Shown: positions 34,157 to 43,862 of the stretch, one piece after another
How the letters are laid out: each line of letters starts with the position of its first letter
Numbering within the stretch: the stretch's first letter is position 1
Source: Dyadobacter jiangsuensis
Lineage (GTDB): Bacteria; Bacteroidota; Bacteroidia; Cytophagales; Spirosomataceae
Reading direction: 5' to 3'
Length of the DNA: 64,000 bases
Assembly: GCF_003014695.1 (NCBI RefSeq)
Contig: NZ_PYAS01000001.1
Coordinates: forward strand, 404,738-468,737
Notes under the pieces: model-generated
Databases searched by the model: none
What the model was told of the DNA's origin: nothing
Seen by the model: the letters and a program-made list of their open reading frames with translations, nothing else
Translations under genes and position numbers: made by a program

Positions 34157-36109
34157 TCATTGAGGTTGAGCGTGATTCAAACCCTGCCCGTCCGTACGAA
34201 ATGGCGATGCGGGTAAGCCTGCCGAATTGTAAAAGTTGACGCCCTCGGGATTGTCCTGCCAGGCATACCGCACGTATTCAGGGGATTTGACCTGCTCGCT
34301 GCGCAATGCGATCCGGTTTTTCCCGAGTATTTCAGCCTCCGCCCAATAGAACTTTCGGTCGGAGCCAGCAACCGCAAACCAGCGCAATGCCTCGCCGTCC
34401 GACGACACGATACCTTCGCCGACGTGATCGAACGTCAATAGCACCCGGCCGTTATCGACGCTATGCGATTTCAGCACCGGACCGGAGTGGACGACTTGTT
34501 TTTCGCCATACGCCAGGTTCCGCGCGGCAAGCGCCAGTCGTTCCCCGACGCCTTTTTTGTTGAGTGGGTGAATGTCGTTCCATTCGCCGAGGTCGATGGT
34601 GACGGTCACGGCGGTGTTGGGTAACGTAAGTGCCTGGTTCTGTGCTTCCCGCAGTAAGGCGATATTGCTTTCAGCCGGGGTGTAGTCGATGTCCTGGAAA
34701 TTGGGCAGCTGTGCTACGAGGAACGGGAGGCGGTCGTCGTGCCACAGCGCGCGCCAGTTGTTGATCAGCGCCGGGAGCAATGCATTGTACGGCTCGGGAT
34801 TACCGGTGTTGGATTCACCCTGGTACCATACAAAGCCCTTGATTTTCATCGGCAGGGCCGGTGCGATCATCGCATTGTACAATGCTGTGGGCTGGTTCTG
34901 ATGCACGAGCCGTGCTGGCGGCGCATCTTGGCCGGGCGGAAAAACAGCCCCGACTTTGTACTGCCACGTGCCCTTCAAATCGATGGTATCGCTGCCCGTG
35001 GTCATGAAATAGGGCTTGTCCGGGACAAAACCGCCCTTGCCGGAGGTGTTGGTAACCCTGATCACGAACGTATTCTGCCCCGCTTTGAGCAGTTCGGAAG
35101 GGATTTCGTATCGCCGCGGCGGGTATTGGTAGGTGATGTTGCCTATTTTGCGGCCATTCACATACATTTCATCGGCATCCACAATCCGTCCCATGTACAA
35201 CTTAGCGAGCTTCCCTGCCCAATGCTGCGGGACATTGATCGTTTTCCTAAACCACACCACGCCGTCCAGCGCCCTCAGCCCCTGGTCCTCCCAGTACCCG
35301 GGAATATTGAAATTCCGCCAGCCTTTGGGTAGGTAAGCATCGCTTTCCCAATGTTCCTGCTGGCCTGCATCCGCGGCCGGGCGATGCGGTGGAATAGCGT
35401 TGGCGATGCGGGCCAATGCATTCACATAGCTGGTATCCTTGTTTTGCGTGATCGTTTTCCGAATACTTTCAAAATCCTTGAAACCACTTTCACTCACCCA
35501 TGCCTCAATAGGCGTTCCTCCGACCGAGCTATTCATAATGCCGATCGGTACCTTGTGTTTTTCATAGATTTCACGGGCAAAAAAGTAGGCAACGGCGCCG
35601 AAGCTAAGCACGTTTTCCGGGCTCGCCGTTTTCCATTCGCCTTTCGGGAAATCCTCTGCCGGGCCGTTCAGGTTGGTGAGCGTCGGTACGAAAAAGTTGC
35701 GGATTTCAGGATAGTTGGCCGACGCAATGTCTTTCGGGAAGCGCTCTTTGACACGCTCCATGTTGATCACCATATTGCTTTGTCCGCTGCACAGCCACAC
35801 ATCTCCGAATGCGATGTCGGTCAGGCGGATTTCGTTTTTGCCTTTCAACACCATCGCATAGCCCGTGCCCGCTCTGTGCGCGGGAAGCGCTATTGCCCAC
35901 TTTCCGGCCGCGTCTGCCGAGGTTTTATAGGTTTTTTGGTCAAATTGAAGGGTAATCTTCTCTTTCGGCGACGCCCAGCCCCAGATTTGGAGCGGCTGGT
36001 CGCGCTGTAAAACCATATGGTCCGAAATCAGTTTGGGCAGGCGGATCTGCGCGTGCAGGGGCATGGCCGCGCACAGGACGATTAAGGTTAGTAGTTTTGA
36101 AAGCTTCAT
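34157..36109 (-). CDS. SGNH-type acetylesterase (sialate O-acetylesterase family) with inserted beta-sandwich
   Basis: A 650-residue exported esterase. I start it at ATG 36109 (MKLSKLLTLIVLCAAMPLHA); the ORF start at 36118 is TTG. The family block DVWLCSGQSNM holds the nucleophile Ser near residue 105, and GFVWYQGESNTGNPEPY and WNDIHP supply the other SGNH blocks, with His in the last. Between them, roughly residues 250-390, is an inserted domain (GVVWFRKTINVPQHWAGK, then LYMGRIVDADEMYVNGRKIG) that looks like the sugar-binding sandwich of GH2. Its place next to GH67 suggests it deacetylates xylan, not sialic acid. Its paralogue at 57537 lacks the insertion. Confidence 0.88.
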   Translation of the reverse strand: MKLSKLLTLIVLCAAMPLHAQIRLPKLISDHMVLQRDQPLQIWGWASPKEKITLQFDQKTYKTSADAAGKWAIALPAHRAGTGYAMVLKGKNEIRLTDIAFGDVWLCSGQSNMVINMERVKERFPKDIASANYPEIRNFFVPTLTNLNGPAEDFPKGEWKTASPENVLSFGAVAYFFAREIYEKHKVPIGIMNSSVGGTPIEAWVSESGFKDFESIRKTITQNKDTSYVNALARIANAIPPHRPAADAGQQEHWESDAYLPKGWRNFNIPGYWEDQGLRALDGVVWFRKTINVPQHWAGKLAKLYMGRIVDADEMYVNGRKIGNITYQYPPRRYEIPSELLKAGQNTFVIRVTNTSGKGGFVPDKPYFMTTGSDTIDLKGTWQYKVGAVFPPGQDAPPARLVHQNQPTALYNAMIAPALPMKIKGFVWYQGESNTGNPEPYNALLPALINNWRALWHDDRLPFLVAQLPNFQDIDYTPAESNIALLREAQNQALTLPNTAVTVTIDLGEWNDIHPLNKKGVGERLALAARNLAYGEKQVVHSGPVLKSHSVDNGRVLLTFDHVGEGIVSSDGEALRWFAVAGSDRKFYWAEAEILGKNRIALRSEQVKSPEYVRYAWQDNPEGVNFYNSAGLPASPFRTDGQGLNHAQPQ

Positions 36110-36143
36110 GCGGATCAATCCGTATTATTTAAAATGCTAAAAT

Positions 36144-39100
36144 TCAATGCGATACGAGCGAAAGGGGCTTTCGTTTCATGGCCTTGTATTCCGAAGGCAG
36201 CATGTTGAACTTGGCCTTGAAAGACTTCGTGAAATAGTTGGGTGTGGCGAACCCGGCCGTGTATGAGATCTGCGAAACGTTCATATCGCTTTTTTCGAGC
36301 AATAGCGCTGCTTTTTCCAGTTTGATCGACCGTATAAACTCGATCGGGCTCTGTCCGCTGATTTCCAGTACCCGCGTGTAGAGCGTGCCGCGGCTCATAC
36401 CCACGTGGCGCGCGAGGTTCTCCACGCTAAGCTGGGTCGAATTCAGGTTATCATCGATGTAGGAGAGGATATCGCGCAGCAGTTTTACATCCCCGGATTC
36501 GATCGCTTCATCGCGTCCCGTCATCTGTATCTGTCTCGAATACACGTCTTTTAGCAATCTGTTGAGCAGCAGCAGGTTATTGATTTTGACATTCAGTATT
36601 TCAAAGTTGAAAGGCTTGGTCAGATAATCATTCGCGCCGGAACTCAGGCCTTTCAATTGCTGCTCTTCGCCGCTGGACGCTGTGAGGAGGATGATCGGGA
36701 TGTGACTCGTGCGCTTGTCGGACCGGATCTTTTCACTCATCGCGAGTCCGTCCATTTCCGGCATGGCAATGTCGCTCACGATCAGCTCGGGATGGCAGCT
36801 CAGTGTTTTTTGCCAGCCTTCTCTGCCATCGGCCGCTTCCAGAACCTTGTAATGGCTTTCGAGGTTTTCTTTGAGATAATGCCTGAACTCCGCATTGTCC
36901 TCGACGATCAAAATCCTTGGCAAGTCGCTCTGCAACGCGTTGTCCGGCAAATCATTGCCCGGCAAAACGTTGCCCGGCACTTCCTCGAAATCGGTTTGTG
37001 GGGTCTTCGTTGCCGGGCAACGACTTGCCGGGGAGTTTTCAGTGGTAGCAGATTCGGGGAAGGGCATCGCGGGCGCGATTTCGACGGGGTTGAACATCCA
37101 TTCCTGGCAAGGAAGCCCTACGGTGAAAACGCTGCCGCTGCCGCCGTTGCTGCCGACCGTGATGAACCCGCCATGCATTTGTACAAATTCCCGGACGATC
37201 GACAAGCCAATCCCGCTGCCCTGGTTGAGCACCGAGGCATCCGCATCGTCCTGGAAGAACCGGTCGAATATTTTCCCGTAATGCTCCGGTGAAATGCCTA
37301 TGCCGGTGTCTGATATTTTGATGTACAACCAGTTTTGCTGGGAATCGTCGGTGCCGCAGGTCAGTTGCAACGCCACTTCGCCACCTTCCGGTGTGAATTT
37401 GAATGCATTGGAAAGCAGGTTGAAAAGAATGCGTTCCATCTTGTCGGTGTCGAAATCGACCAGTAAATGCGCGATGGCGCTATCGAACGTGAAACGGACG
37501 CGTTTGCGCTGCGAAAGGTCGCTGAATGAGTCGCATGCGTCACGGATAAAAGGCACAATGTCGGCACGTCGGAGGTCGGCTCTTAATTCCTGTTCCTGCA
37601 AGTTCTTGAAATCAAGCAGCTGGTCCACGAGGTTAAGCAGCCGTTTCGCATTGCGCCGGATCGCCGAAATCTGGGGCTGGTGCGGTGTTTCCTGTGCGAG
37701 GAGGTTTTCGACCGGTGCAAGAATGAGCGAAATGGGGGTGCGGAATTCGTGGCTGAGGTTGGTTAAGAACTTAATTTTCAGCTTGTCAAGCTCCTGTTTG
37801 CGTTCGATTTCGCGGTGGGCCTGCTCTTCCCGGAACTTCCGGTGCAGCCTGCGAATGCCGCGTCGGCGCATAAGGAACACCGCCACAATGGGGGCCAGCA
37901 CGTAGAAAATGTAAGCATAAATGGTGAGGTAAAATGGCGGCTTTACGATCACCGCGACGGCGGCAGGAGGCGAGGTCCAATCACTGCCGTCGCTGCTGGC
38001 CTGTACCTCGAAACGGTATTCTCCCGGACTGAGGTTGGTGTAACTCGCGGTGGTGGCCCGGCTTGCCTGCTGCCATTCATTTTGCAAGCCTACCAGCCGG
38101 TATCGGTAGGCGGTCTGTTCGGGATTGGTATAGTTGAGCGCCCCGTAACCGATCGAAAAATTCTGTTTGTAACCGAGCCGGATCGATTGCGCGACGGAAA
38201 TATCGGCGTCGATCATGCCCGAATCCGCGGATGTGATGGCGCGGTTCCCGACTTTCAGCTCCCGGAGCATCACCGGCGTCTGGCCCTGGTGCTTTTTAAG
38301 GCCACGGGTGTCGATGTAATTGAAACCCGCGATACCGCCGAAAAAGAGCATATTATCCGCCGTTCGCATGCCTGCGCCTAATGCAAAAGTGTTGTTTTGC
38401 AGGCCATTGTGCGCGGTATAGTTGGTGAATTTCTTCTTATGCAAATCCAAAAGGCTGATACCCTCGTTGGTACTCACCCAAATCCGTCCCTGGGCATCCT
38501 CCAAAACCTTGTTGACCATGCCGCTTGGCAGCCCTTCATTGACGCCGAATGGGATAAATCTGCGGGTTTTTTGGTCGAATAGCGCGAGCCCTTCGCCGCC
38601 GGTGCCCGCCCAGATATTGCCGCGGCTGTCTTCCAGAAGCGAGAGCACATTGTTGCTGGGAAGTGCTGCGGTTTCGCGGTCGAGCAGTATGGAAATCCGT
38701 TTTTCAGGATCGAAAACGGCGATACCGGTGCCATGCGAGGCGATCCACATTTTTCCGTGCCGGTCCTCCACGATGTCGCGGATGTAGGCATTCAGCGGTA
38801 TCATGCGTTTCAGCAAAGAGATATTGGGGTCAAAAAGTCTTTCGAACTGCTTCGTCTCAGGATCATACACGTTGACGCCCCCGCCGTTCGTCCCGATCCA
38901 CAACTTTCCTTTCTTATCCCGGGTGAGTGAAAAAATATTGTTGTTACCCAATGAGTTGGCCGCCGGGCCTTGCAGGAACTGTTCGTACGTGCCTGTTTGA
39001 GGGTTCAGCCGGAAGAGCCCGTCCTGGAATGTACCGACCCAGAGCGCATCGGGCGCCGTCATTTTGAGCGATAAGACGGCTAGCCCTGACGCCGCCGCCT

Positions 39101-40322
39101 TGTTCCTGGCGTGAATGGTATACTTCCTGAAAAGATTGGTTTTGCGGTCGTAGAGGTTCACGCCGCCGTCGTCGGTACCCACGAAAATGCGGCCGTCGGG
39201 GTGTTCCGCGAACGACGTGACGAAGGGAGCGCTGAGGCCGTAGGGGTCGTAGGGATCGCAGCGTTTCAGTCCGAAGAGCGTCAGATTACGGTCGTATTTG
39301 TTCACGCCGCCTTTGTAGGTACCCATCCAGGTAATGCCTGCGGCATCGGTGAGGATACAGCGTATAGACTTATTCGTTATGCTGAACGGCATACGCGGGT
39401 CGGGTGCGTGGGGTGCGATGTGTCCAGTGCGCGTGTCGATGATGTTCAGTCCGCCGTCGGTACCGACCCACACCTCGCTGCCACTTTGCGGGGCGATTGC
39501 GAAGACCATCTGGTTGCTGATCGAATGGCTGCTTCCAGGCTGGTACCCGAATCGCCGCGCCGGTTTTCCGTCGGCGGAAAGCGTAAAAAGGCCATGCTGC
39601 GTACCGATCCACATGGTGCCGGTGCTATCCTGGCTGATGGCCGTCACAAAGTCCGCACCGTCCTGGTAGCTTTCGCTACCACGGTAATCGACCGGTACAA
39701 ACCGGTTTGGTTTACTTAAAAACCTGAAAAGTCCATTGCCGGTACCTACCCACATTTGCCGGGCGCGGTCACGAAAAACCCGGTGCACGTGCTTGCCTGC
39801 CACTTGCGGTGGTATGCCCGGGCCAGCAGCGAATGTTTTAATATGGAATGTATGAGGATCAACCACGATGAGGCCCTGCGTGGTACCAACCCAGATTTGG
39901 CCCTGCGCATCCTCGCATATCGAATTGATACTGTGGAATGCCTTGATCCGGACGAATGAATCCTTCCGGCGATCATACAAATGCAGCGAGCCGATGATCG
40001 TCCCCACCCAAATGCGGCCCGCACGGTCTTCATACAGCGCGGAAACGTCGTTTGATTTCAGGGAGGTCGAATCGGTTTTCCGGTGCCGGTAGACGGTGAA
40101 GCCCGTGCCGTCGAACTTGTTAAGACCGTCGTCGGTGGCGAACCAGAGCAGGCCGTGGCGGTCTTTCAGGATCGCGGTGACGGTGTTGGAAGAGAGCCCG
40201 TCCATGGCGGTAATGGCGGTAAAACGGGGCGGTTCGCTTTGGGCAATGGCCAGCCGTCCTGTGCAGGCAAATAGCAGCAGCAGGCTCATTAGTAGGCGGA
40301 GAAACGGCCTTATTTGTATCAC
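36144..40322 (-). CDS. hybrid two-component system regulator (HTCS)
   Basis: A 1392-residue one-protein signalling system. The start codon is GTG, followed by a signal peptide. Residues ~30-715 are two beta-propellers of Reg_prop repeats (GLLWFATDDGLNKFDG and many WIGT/WVGT repeats). Y_Y_Y domain: ~720-782. Transmembrane helix: ~796-815. HisKA: around residue 855 (FLTNLSHEFRTP, phosphorylated His). HATPase: ~930-1065 (FKFTPEGG, DTGIGI, GSGIGLSIV). Receiver: ~1138-1250 (LIVSDIAMPEMDG, phospho-Asp). AraC-type DNA-binding domain: ~1283-1392. It senses an oligosaccharide in the periplasm and is expected to activate the divergent SusC/SusD and the xylan enzymes. Confidence 0.96.
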   Translation of the reverse strand: MIQIRPFLRLLMSLLLLFACTGRLAIAQSEPPRFTAITAMDGLSSNTVTAILKDRHGLLWFATDDGLNKFDGTGFTVYRHRKTDSTSLKSNDVSALYEDRAGRIWVGTIIGSLHLYDRRKDSFVRIKAFHSINSICEDAQGQIWVGTTQGLIVVDPHTFHIKTFAAGPGIPPQVAGKHVHRVFRDRARQMWVGTGNGLFRFLSKPNRFVPVDYRGSESYQDGADFVTAISQDSTGTMWIGTQHGLFTLSADGKPARRFGYQPGSSHSISNQMVFAIAPQSGSEVWVGTDGGLNIIDTRTGHIAPHAPDPRMPFSITNKSIRCILTDAAGITWMGTYKGGVNKYDRNLTLFGLKRCDPYDPYGLSAPFVTSFAEHPDGRIFVGTDDGGVNLYDRKTNLFRKYTIHARNKAAASGLAVLSLKMTAPDALWVGTFQDGLFRLNPQTGTYEQFLQGPAANSLGNNNIFSLTRDKKGKLWIGTNGGGVNVYDPETKQFERLFDPNISLLKRMIPLNAYIRDIVEDRHGKMWIASHGTGIAVFDPEKRISILLDRETAALPSNNVLSLLEDSRGNIWAGTGGEGLALFDQKTRRFIPFGVNEGLPSGMVNKVLEDAQGRIWVSTNEGISLLDLHKKKFTNYTAHNGLQNNTFALGAGMRTADNMLFFGGIAGFNYIDTRGLKKHQGQTPVMLRELKVGNRAITSADSGMIDADISVAQSIRLGYKQNFSIGYGALNYTNPEQTAYRYRLVGLQNEWQQASRATTASYTNLSPGEYRFEVQASSDGSDWTSPPAAVAVIVKPPFYLTIYAYIFYVLAPIVAVFLMRRRGIRRLHRKFREEQAHREIERKQELDKLKIKFLTNLSHEFRTPISLILAPVENLLAQETPHQPQISAIRRNAKRLLNLVDQLLDFKNLQEQELRADLRRADIVPFIRDACDSFSDLSQRKRVRFTFDSAIAHLLVDFDTDKMERILFNLLSNAFKFTPEGGEVALQLTCGTDDSQQNWLYIKISDTGIGISPEHYGKIFDRFFQDDADASVLNQGSGIGLSIVREFVQMHGGFITVGSNGGSGSVFTVGLPCQEWMFNPVEIAPAMPFPESATTENSPASRCPATKTPQTDFEEVPGNVLPGNDLPDNALQSDLPRILIVEDNAEFRHYLKENLESHYKVLEAADGREGWQKTLSCHPELIVSDIAMPEMDGLAMSEKIRSDKRTSHIPIILLTASSGEEQQLKGLSSGANDYLTKPFNFEILNVKINNLLLLNRLLKDVYSRQIQMTGRDEAIESGDVKLLRDILSYIDDNLNSTQLSVENLARHVGMSRGTLYTRVLEISGQSPIEFIRSIKLEKAALLLEKSDMNVSQISYTAGFATPNYFTKSFKAKFNMLPSEYKAMKRKPLSLVSH

Positions 40323-40496
40323 GTTTTAAGTAATGAAAGGTGATTTACTATAAAGACGATGGAAAGGGGTATTTCTCCGTCGCCGGGAATGGGTTAAATG
40401 CAACTTTGTCCATGAATCCGTCTGTTTTGGCCCCTTTTTGAACATTCCTTCCCATAGTTTGCACAAATGTGCTCACGGTCGGCCTCGCGGCCATGC

Positions 40497-40504
40497 TACT
40501 TTTG
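40497..40504 (+). promoter_or_regulatory. candidate -7 element of the xylan susC promoter
   Basis: TACTTTTG matches TAnnTTTG and lies 60 bp upstream of the SusC ATG, in the 242-bp region between the divergent HTCS and susC genes. There is no clear TTG at -33, as may be expected for a promoter that needs an activator such as the HTCS. Confidence 0.4.
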
Positions 40505-40564
40505 TCCATTGTCAGGTTACTATAAATTATTGGAATCATTATGTTATAAAAATATATTGTCAAA

Positions 40565-43500
40565 ATGACAAATAAAAATTTTCAACAAAAACCCTGCAAG
40601 CGTATGCGCTACTTTTTACTGAACAAGAGAAACCGGCTCTGCACATTAGCGACCATGGGGTGGCCGCTGATGCTGGCGATGACGCTGAGCCCCGCCGGCG
40701 ACGCCCGGGCATCGGAAATGGATTTGAAAATGCACGTCGGCAAAGTTGTCGCGGATGTGGAGGTGACCGGCAAGGTTACGGGAGAGGCCCGGGCAGGGCA
40801 GCCAGGCGAAGTGCTGCCCGGAGTGAGCATCCTGATTAAGGGTACCACGCGCGGGACGATCGCCGATGAGAATGGAAATTTCAAAATTACGGTCGCGGAT
40901 AACGAGCAAGTGGTACTGGTGTTTTCACTGGTAGGTTATGCATCCAAAGAGGTGGTAGTGGGGAATCAGAAGATCGTCAACGTATCGCTCGCCCCCGATC
41001 ATAAAGTGCTGGAAGAAGTGGTAGTGGTCGGTTACGGCACGCAGCGCAAACGGGACGTGACAGGCTCAGTGGTTTCTGTGAGCGAGTCGACACTCAAAGA
41101 GGTACCGGCGCCGAACCTGGTCAGCCAGCTCAAAGGCCGCGCGGCGGGGGTGTCCATTATCAGCAATGGCAGCACGCCGGGATCACAGGGGCAGATCCGC
41201 ATCCGTGGTAACCGCACGCTGACGACCAGTTCGGGATCAAGCGACGGCCTCGACGGCCCTTTGGTGGTGGTCGACGGGATTCCGTTCGGAGGGTTGAACG
41301 ACATTAACCCGGACGATATTCTGAGCCTGGAAGTGTTGAAAGATGCTTCGGCAACGGCGATCTACGGCTCGCGCGGTGCGGGCGGGGTGATCCTCGTGAC
41401 GACGAAAAGAGGAAAGATCGGCAAGCCGGTGTTCAGCTACGACGGCTACCACGGCGAGACGCGCATTATGGGCAAGTTCAATGTCATGAACGGCCCTGAA
41501 TATGCCCAGTTCAAAGCGGATGCCGCCAAATACAACCGCACCAGCCCCGGTACGTCGGGCTATTTGCTTACGCCGAAGGAACAGGAAGCCCTTGACAAAG
41601 GCGTGTCTACCGACTGGCAGGACCTGATCTACAAGCCCGGGTTCATGTCCAATCACCAGCTTGGCATGCAGGGCGGCGTTGAAAATACGCAGTATTCGCT
41701 GGGTTTGGGGTATTTCAATGAAACGGGTATTGTCCCGAATCAGAACTTCCAGCGTTTCAACCTTCGCGCTACGATCGACCAGCGGATCGGGAAGAACATC
41801 AAGATAGGACTGAACACGTTGAATACCCTCACTTACCAGAACACGCCCGGCGGGGGCGGTGTGCCGGGAGGGCTCGTGCGCCTGACGCCGCTGGCATCGC
41901 CCTATAATGCGGATGGCGGCGTGAATATGTTCCCGTCGGAAGGCTCTATCGATGCCGCCGGCGTGAGTCCGCTCACGATCTTGACCAAGAAGGATTCGTA
42001 CCTCGGGCGCACACGCTCCGTGCGGACATTCAACAGCCTGTACGCGGAGGTGAACATTCTGCCGGGTTTGAAATACCGGTTCAATGCGGGTCTGAATTTC
42101 AGCCAATCGAATTACAATGGCTACAACGGTCCGCTGACGTACTTCAATTCGGCGACCGTACAGTCTTCATCCACCGCCGAAATCAGCAATACCGAATATT
42201 GGGACGTGAACCTGCAACATTTGCTTTATTATGACAAAACATTTGCAGATAAGCACAAACTGGGTTTCACCGCGCTTTATGAATATACTAAAAACCACTC
42301 GTTGGGAAGTCGCTTCACAGTGACGGGCGTGCCGGCGGATTACATCAAAACGTCGAACTTCTCGCTGGCATCCGGCCAGCCCGTCGCCAATTCGGACTTC
42401 GGGAACTCGTTTTCGGAAACCGGCCTGCTTTCGTACATGGGAAGGCTCAATTATAGCTACGACGATCGCTATTTGCTCACTTTGACCCTGCGCCGGGATG
42501 GTTCGTCCACGCTGTCGCCGGGTAACCAGTATTTCAACTACCCGGCCATCGGCCTGGGGTGGAATGTGATCGAGGAAGGGTTTATGAAGAGCGCGGCCTT
42601 TGTTTCGAACCTGAAACTGCGCGGCGGCTGGGGCGTGTCGGGGAACCGGAATGTGGGCGCTTACGCGACGCTGGGTGCATTGTCGGCGGGGTATTACAAT
42701 TTCGGAACAGGTACCGCAGGGCAGCAGCTGGCCTACACCGTTACGAGCCTTCCGGCGAGCAACCTGAGCTGGCAATCGACCTCGCAGGTGGATATCGGTG
42801 TCGACTTTGGCTTTTTGAACAACCGCATTACCGGTTCGGTGGATTGGTACCACCAAAAAACCAAGGATATTCTGCTGTCCGTGCCGCTTCCTCCCAGCAA
42901 CGGGGCCGGTTCGACTTTGAAAAACCTGGGGAAAACCGAAGGTAAGGGGTTGGAAGTGGCTGTGACTTTCGAGATAGCCCGGAAACCGAAAGGGTTCAAC
43001 TGGAGCGTGGACGCGACCTATTTCTTCAACCGCGAGAAAATCACCCAGCTCACTACCCCGCAGGAAAAAGCCAACCTGGGCGCGGGATGGTTCGTCGGAC
43101 AGCCGCTCTCCGTAATTTATGATTATAAAAAACTGGGTATCTGGCAACTTGCCGATGCAGAGAACGGTACTTTGGCCAAACAAACTTCGCCCGTGCAATA
43201 TCCGGGGCAGATCAGGGTCGAGGACCTGAATGCAGATGGTAAAATCGACGCGGGCGACCGCCAGATCCTGGGTAATTTCCAGCCCAAATGGGAGGGAGGC
43301 CTTACCAACCGTTTCAGTTTCAAAAACTTCGACGCGTCGATCGTCACCTATGCGCGGATGGGCATGAAAGTGCTGGTGCCGTACCTGACGGGCAACTCTA
43401 CGGGATCGGGCGGTTTTGCATTCTTCAACCAGAGCCGCGTCAACCAGGTGAAAGTGGATTACTGGACCGATACCAATCCGACCAATGCATTCCCGGCGCC

Positions 43501-43855
43501 CGACGCCAGCAGTGCCGTTGCCAACTTCGGTTCGACGCTCGGGTATTACGACGGCTCGTTCATCAAATGCCGCAGCATTAACCTCGGGTACACCTTCGCG
43601 AGCGACATCATCAAGAAGATAGGCGCTACTTCGGCCCGCATTTATGTAAACCTCACCAACCCGTTCATTATCTATTCGCCGCTGGTGAAGGATAACCTGG
43701 CCGTCGATCCGGAAGGAAACAGCTATGCGAGCGGACAGTCGACGCTCAACCCGCAGGGGGCCAGCGAGCGTGGCGCGCCGGAGCGACAAATCGCCGTCAA
43801 CCTCAACAACCCGCCGGTAAGGCAATTCACCGTGGGCGTAAACCTTAAATTCTGA
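40565..43855 (+). CDS. SusC/RagA-family TonB-dependent transporter (xylan locus)
   Basis: A 1096-residue outer-membrane transporter. A basic N-terminus precedes the signal segment (MGWPLMLAMTLSPAGDARA). The CarboxypepD-like domain (PGVSILIKGTTRGTIADENG) lacks an STN partner. The plug begins at VVVVGYGTQRKRDVTGSVVS and includes the SusC block VLKDASATAIYGSRGAGGVI. The barrel ends with a terminal Phe (VNLKF). It is divergent from the HTCS gene, which is the usual arrangement for HTCS-controlled loci, and 7 bp upstream of its SusD. The enzymes GH39, GH67 and GH43 indicate that it imports xylo-oligosaccharides. Confidence 0.95.
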   Translation: MTNKNFQQKPCKRMRYFLLNKRNRLCTLATMGWPLMLAMTLSPAGDARASEMDLKMHVGKVVADVEVTGKVTGEARAGQPGEVLPGVSILIKGTTRGTIADENGNFKITVADNEQVVLVFSLVGYASKEVVVGNQKIVNVSLAPDHKVLEEVVVVGYGTQRKRDVTGSVVSVSESTLKEVPAPNLVSQLKGRAAGVSIISNGSTPGSQGQIRIRGNRTLTTSSGSSDGLDGPLVVVDGIPFGGLNDINPDDILSLEVLKDASATAIYGSRGAGGVILVTTKRGKIGKPVFSYDGYHGETRIMGKFNVMNGPEYAQFKADAAKYNRTSPGTSGYLLTPKEQEALDKGVSTDWQDLIYKPGFMSNHQLGMQGGVENTQYSLGLGYFNETGIVPNQNFQRFNLRATIDQRIGKNIKIGLNTLNTLTYQNTPGGGGVPGGLVRLTPLASPYNADGGVNMFPSEGSIDAAGVSPLTILTKKDSYLGRTRSVRTFNSLYAEVNILPGLKYRFNAGLNFSQSNYNGYNGPLTYFNSATVQSSSTAEISNTEYWDVNLQHLLYYDKTFADKHKLGFTALYEYTKNHSLGSRFTVTGVPADYIKTSNFSLASGQPVANSDFGNSFSETGLLSYMGRLNYSYDDRYLLTLTLRRDGSSTLSPGNQYFNYPAIGLGWNVIEEGFMKSAAFVSNLKLRGGWGVSGNRNVGAYATLGALSAGYYNFGTGTAGQQLAYTVTSLPASNLSWQSTSQVDIGVDFGFLNNRITGSVDWYHQKTKDILLSVPLPPSNGAGSTLKNLGKTEGKGLEVAVTFEIARKPKGFNWSVDATYFFNREKITQLTTPQEKANLGAGWFVGQPLSVIYDYKKLGIWQLADAENGTLAKQTSPVQYPGQIRVEDLNADGKIDAGDRQILGNFQPKWEGGLTNRFSFKNFDASIVTYARMGMKVLVPYLTGNSTGSGGFAFFNQSRVNQVKVDYWTDTNPTNAFPAPDASSAVANFGSTLGYYDGSFIKCRSINLGYTFASDIIKKIGATSARIYVNLTNPFIIYSPLVKDNLAVDPEGNSYASGQSTLNPQGASERGAPERQIAVNLNNPPVRQFTVGVNLKF

Positions 43856-43862
43856 TCCGACT

